Positions 25,153 through 27,966 of a stretch of 27,966 bases of DNA are shown here, piece after piece. The notes below the pieces were generated by a model that saw nothing but the letters and a program-made list of their open reading frames with translations, was not told where the DNA came from and did no database searches. Numbering within the stretch: the first letter of the stretch is position 1; every line of letters begins with the position of its first letter. Made by a program: the position numbers and the translations under genes. The stretch is from G023898405 sp964368985 (GTDB taxonomy: Bacteria > Myxococcota > UBA727 > JABDBI01): assembly GCA_964368985.1 (NCBI GenBank), contig CAYJDW010000029.1, positions 1 through 27,966 on the forward strand, given 5' to 3'.

Positions 25153-26517
25153 CTAAGGCTCAAGATACGTAAAAGTCCGTCGCTGGAAATTCCTAAGCAC
25201 CCATTCTTTCCCCTTGTGACTCACCACATATTCCGGCAGCAGCGGAATTTTGCCGCCGCCCCCTGGCGCATCTACCACGAAGGTTGGGACCGCCAAACCT
25301 GAAGTATGGCCTCGCAATTTTTCCATAATATCGAGGCCAGTCTGAATGTCGGTCCGAAAATGGCTGATGCCTTGAGATAAGTCGCACTGGTAGATGTAAT
25401 AAGGTCTCACCCGCATGAGAAGCAATCGATGGTTGAGCTCTTTCACAATCCGATAATCGTCGTTTACCCCTTTTAAAAGCACCATCTGATTGCCGATAAC
25501 ACAGCCGGCATCGGCGATTTTGCGACAGGCATCGAGCGCTTCGGCAGTGCATTCCTTGGGGTGATTAAAGTGAGTATTTACGAAAACTGGTTGGTGTTGC
25601 TTGAGCATGTAGACAAAATCGTTGGTAACTCGTTGTGGCAAGGTCACTAAATTTCTCGTGCCCATACGAAAAATTTCCACGTGAGGAATGGCCCGTAAAC
25701 GGCCTAAAATATAATCAAGCCGCTCATCGGAGAGCGATAAAGGATCGCCGCCAGAAATAACAATATCGCGAATGGTTTTATTGCGCGCAATATAATCAAT
25801 GGCCACTTCGATTTGCTCTTTCGGAGCCATAGTTGATGGATCGGAAACTTTGCGTTTACGCGTGCAATGACGGCAATAAACTGGACAGTTGTGGGTGGTA
25901 TAAAATAAAACCCGATCAGGATAGCGATGAGTAATGCCGGGCACCGGCATATCCGCTTCTTCGCCTAATGGATCCTCCAAGTCTGATGGCAAAATATCGA
26001 GCTCTCCGATTTGCGGCACGGCTTGTAATCGGATTGGGCAGTTTGGATTGTCTTTATCCATGAGAGCCGCATAATAGGGCGTAATACCCATATGAAACAT
26101 GGCGTCAGATTTTTCGAAAGCAAGTTTTTCGTCTGCACTCACGTTGAGCACGCCGTCGAGCTGCTCAATGCGCCGAAAGCGTTTTCGTTGTTGCCATCGC
26201 CAATCATCCCAATCTTCTTTGGCGATGGGACCCAAAGCGGCTTCAATACGGCTGACCGGGGCGTGGCGGAAACGATCGTAGAAATGAGATGGTATGGGCT
26301 TTATTTGACCAGGACCGGTACCAATATCCGAGGCATTTCTGGTAGCCTCCGGTGCGTCAAAAACAAATCTAACATCCAAGCCCCCATGAGCTTCATGGGA
26401 AATACACGATTTTTTTGAACCGAGACTTGAATCCTCGTGCTTGGATTCTTCAAAGTTTGGCATATGTTCCCCCATACCGGTTTCTAGAGCAGCTGCAACT
26501 ATAGTAGCGGTTGCCAC
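25153..26517 (-). CDS. kamA: Lysine 2,3-aminomutase (radical SAM, PLP)
   Basis: A radical-SAM enzyme converting L-lysine to beta-lysine in the cytoplasm, 454 residues from the GTG at 26517. The [4Fe-4S] motif is CPVYCRHC (Cys211, 215, 218), preceded by the family block PVPGITHRYPDRVL. The PLP lysine is K423 in APGGGGK. The two aspartates that grip the lysine side chain in clostridial KamA are both kept (YQCD379 and VVD416), which argues against the shorter EF-P aminomutase EpmB. The segment WDDWRWQQRKR (103-113) marks the usual family start, so there is an N-terminal extension of about 90 residues. The ATG at 26463 (MPNFEESK) has GGGGGA close upstream and may be the true start, giving 436 residues. 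No beta-lysine acetyltransferase (ablB) is adjacent. Confidence 0.93.
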   Translation of the reverse strand: MATATIVAAALETGMGEHMPNFEESKHEDSSLGSKKSCISHEAHGGLDVRFVFDAPEATRNASDIGTGPGQIKPIPSHFYDRFRHAPVSRIEAALGPIAKEDWDDWRWQQRKRFRRIEQLDGVLNVSADEKLAFEKSDAMFHMGITPYYAALMDKDNPNCPIRLQAVPQIGELDILPSDLEDPLGEEADMPVPGITHRYPDRVLFYTTHNCPVYCRHCTRKRKVSDPSTMAPKEQIEVAIDYIARNKTIRDIVISGGDPLSLSDERLDYILGRLRAIPHVEIFRMGTRNLVTLPQRVTNDFVYMLKQHQPVFVNTHFNHPKECTAEALDACRKIADAGCVIGNQMVLLKGVNDDYRIVKELNHRLLLMRVRPYYIYQCDLSQGISHFRTDIQTGLDIMEKLRGHTSGLAVPTFVVDAPGGGGKIPLLPEYVVSHKGKEWVLRNFQRRTFTYLEP

Positions 26518-26612
26518 CAGAATTTTTTGAGTCCTAATGATTATTGTTCATCCCGCTGCTTATTGGTGCGATGATTTAGGCAAAGTGAGCAAATATTTGA
26601 TGGAGCTTCAGC
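26518..26612. promoter_or_regulatory. Divergent kamA/dsbD intergenic region
   Basis: A 95-nt gap between divergent start codons must hold promoters for both genes unless kamA starts at the internal ATG, which would widen it to about 149 nt. I see no convincing -35/-10 pair in either direction. GGAG at 26602-26605 is the dsbD ribosome binding site. Confidence 0.4.
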
Positions 26613-27902
26613 GTGGGCAATTTTGATCTCAGCGTAAAACTTGCGGAATCTTTACACGGCGGCTCAAGCCTGTTGCCGCTATTGCTTACTCTCCTGGCCG
26701 GCTTTTTAAGCGCGCTTTCACCTTGCGTGTACCCGCTGATCCCGATCACCTTGAGCGTCATGGGTGCGCGACGCTACGATAGCCGCCTGCAAGGCTTCTT
26801 GGTGGCCGGGGCTTATGTCTTTGGTATGAGCCTCATTTACAGCGTACTTGGTGCTCTTTTTGCTTATCTAGGATTGGTAGTAGGCTCGCTCATGCAAAGT
26901 CCCGCGATGTTATTGATCATCGCCAGCGTCTTTTTATTGATGGCGCTCAGCATGTTTGGTGCGATAAATCTGGTGCTTCCGTCGAGGATAATGGATAAAC
27001 TCGGAGCTTTAGGAGGCCAAGGCATTAAAGGCGCCTTCTTGATGGGTTTGGTGGCAGGCCTTATTGCAGCTCCTTGCACCGGTCCTGTGCTTGGTTTCAT
27101 TCTGACTCTCATTGCCACTGAGCAAAATATTGCGCTCGGCCTCGCGCTCATGTTTTCATTTTCCCTAGGCATGGGTTTTCCTTTTTTGATTTTAGGAACC
27201 TTCTCATCCCTTATCACCCGGCTCCCAAAATCCGGAGCATGGATGGACCGCATCAAATTCATACTGGGCGCCCTCATGATCGGGGCCGCAATCTATTACG
27301 CCGCGCTTGCTTCCACCGGCCTTTCGAAGATCCTCACCGTTTTTGGCCAAATGGGAAGCCTCGCGTTGGTCGTCAATCTGCTTTTAGGAGCCATCTTGTT
27401 GGTCGCCCAAGCCCCTTTTGCTCAGCGAGCTTTTTCTCAACTTGCTCCGAAAATCATAGGTGCTGCTTTAGTCGCTTTGAGTCTGGCCGCCTTGTTAAAC
27501 TCCAGTGAAGAGCCTGCCCCGCAGGTGCTGGAAAGTGAGCTCGCTTGGCATGTAATCGATCATAAATCTGGTCCTAAAGCCTTCGATGCCTTTCTTATCG
27601 ACGCTAAAAAGTCAGGCTCTAAAGTCATGATCGATTTTTATGCGGATTGGTGTGTGGCGTGTCGTAAACTGTCGAGCATCACTTTTAAGGATCCCGAAGT
27701 GCTCGCTGCTTTGAGAAATTATTATTTAATCAAGGTGGATGCTAGTTCAGGGAGCGAAAATGTCGCTAATATTGAACAACGCTTTCACGTCACAGGTCTT
27801 CCCACTTTGGTCTTTTTAGATGAGGCGGGGCTTTATCTGCACCAATCAACCATTTTAGGTTTCGTCGAACCGAAAGTATTTTTGAAACGCTTAGCCGATT
27901 AG
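26613..27902 (+). CDS. dsbD: Thiol:disulfide interchange protein DsbD, lacking the N-terminal alpha domain
   Basis: A 429-residue inner-membrane protein that moves electrons from cytoplasmic thioredoxin to periplasmic thiol enzymes (disulfide isomerases, cytochrome c maturation). The transmembrane beta domain spans about 18-296. Its two redox cysteines are C38 (SALSPCVYP) and C155 (AAPCTGP). A periplasmic thioredoxin-like gamma domain follows (about 305-429) with DFYADWCVACRK (C347, C350) and cis-proline motif GLPT. The E. coli protein has about 565 residues because of an N-terminal periplasmic alpha domain; here the membrane domain begins almost at the start. The GTG start is supported by GGAG seven nt upstream. 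A separate alpha-like protein may exist elsewhere, or gamma may act directly. After 27902 only 64 nt remain, with no feature seen. Confidence 0.92.
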   Translation: MGNFDLSVKLAESLHGGSSLLPLLLTLLAGFLSALSPCVYPLIPITLSVMGARRYDSRLQGFLVAGAYVFGMSLIYSVLGALFAYLGLVVGSLMQSPAMLLIIASVFLLMALSMFGAINLVLPSRIMDKLGALGGQGIKGAFLMGLVAGLIAAPCTGPVLGFILTLIATEQNIALGLALMFSFSLGMGFPFLILGTFSSLITRLPKSGAWMDRIKFILGALMIGAAIYYAALASTGLSKILTVFGQMGSLALVVNLLLGAILLVAQAPFAQRAFSQLAPKIIGAALVALSLAALLNSSEEPAPQVLESELAWHVIDHKSGPKAFDAFLIDAKKSGSKVMIDFYADWCVACRKLSSITFKDPEVLAALRNYYLIKVDASSGSENVANIEQRFHVTGLPTLVFLDEAGLYLHQSTILGFVEPKVFLKRLAD

Positions 27903-27966
27903 CCATAGTTTAGGGCAAATAACAGTATCTAATAATGTGATCAAATCTAATCTTAGCTGCTCAAAT

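Overview
The window is about 28 kb of chromosomal DNA from a Gram-negative bacterium. It carries signal peptides, two clear lipoprotein signals, a DsbD-type electron carrier and Gram-negative-type intergenic palindromic repeats. The core genes (mnmG, mnmE, tlyA, icmF, kamA, dsbD) are broadly proteobacterial or deltaproteobacteria/Bdellovibrionota-like. I cannot place the organism more precisely from sequence alone. No rRNA, tRNA, CRISPR, transposase or phage gene was found.

Layout, left to right. 1-329 holds an inverted pair of palindromic repeats. 330-1241 (+) is a secreted lipase of the Pseudomonas/Burkholderia LipA type. 1298-5467 and 5769-8420 (both -) are two giant paralogous, alanine-rich lipoproteins. 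Each is built of tandem helical repeats of about 80-90 residues and ends in a small beta domain that looks like a cold-shock/OB fold. The two genes also share a conserved upstream block. 8711-10000 (-) is a dicarboxylate/amino-acid:cation symporter. 10001-10433 holds a nested inverted-repeat element. 10434-13799 (-) is a fused isobutyryl-CoA mutase (IcmF). 13931-14212 is a MITE-like palindrome with near-perfect 82-bp arms.

From 14268 to 18244 the genes mnmG, mnmE and tlyA form a tightly packed minus-strand operon for tRNA and rRNA modification. Just upstream, also on the minus strand, lie three genes for exported proteins. They are a 1417-residue Pmp-like beta-helix protein (18281-22534), a ChaN/Tiki-like protein (22638-23549) and a protein with a complete aminoglycoside-phosphotransferase-like kinase signature behind a signal peptide (23622-24899). 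After another palindromic repeat come kamA (lysine 2,3-aminomutase, -) and the divergent dsbD (+).

Most of the window is one transcriptional direction (minus) with housekeeping genes interleaved among exported, repeat-rich proteins of unknown function. The best candidates for something undescribed are the paired repeat lipoproteins with their OB-like caps and shared promoter, and the exported kinase-like / ChaN-like / beta-helix cluster. A joint role at the cell surface or in interaction with other cells is inference only.
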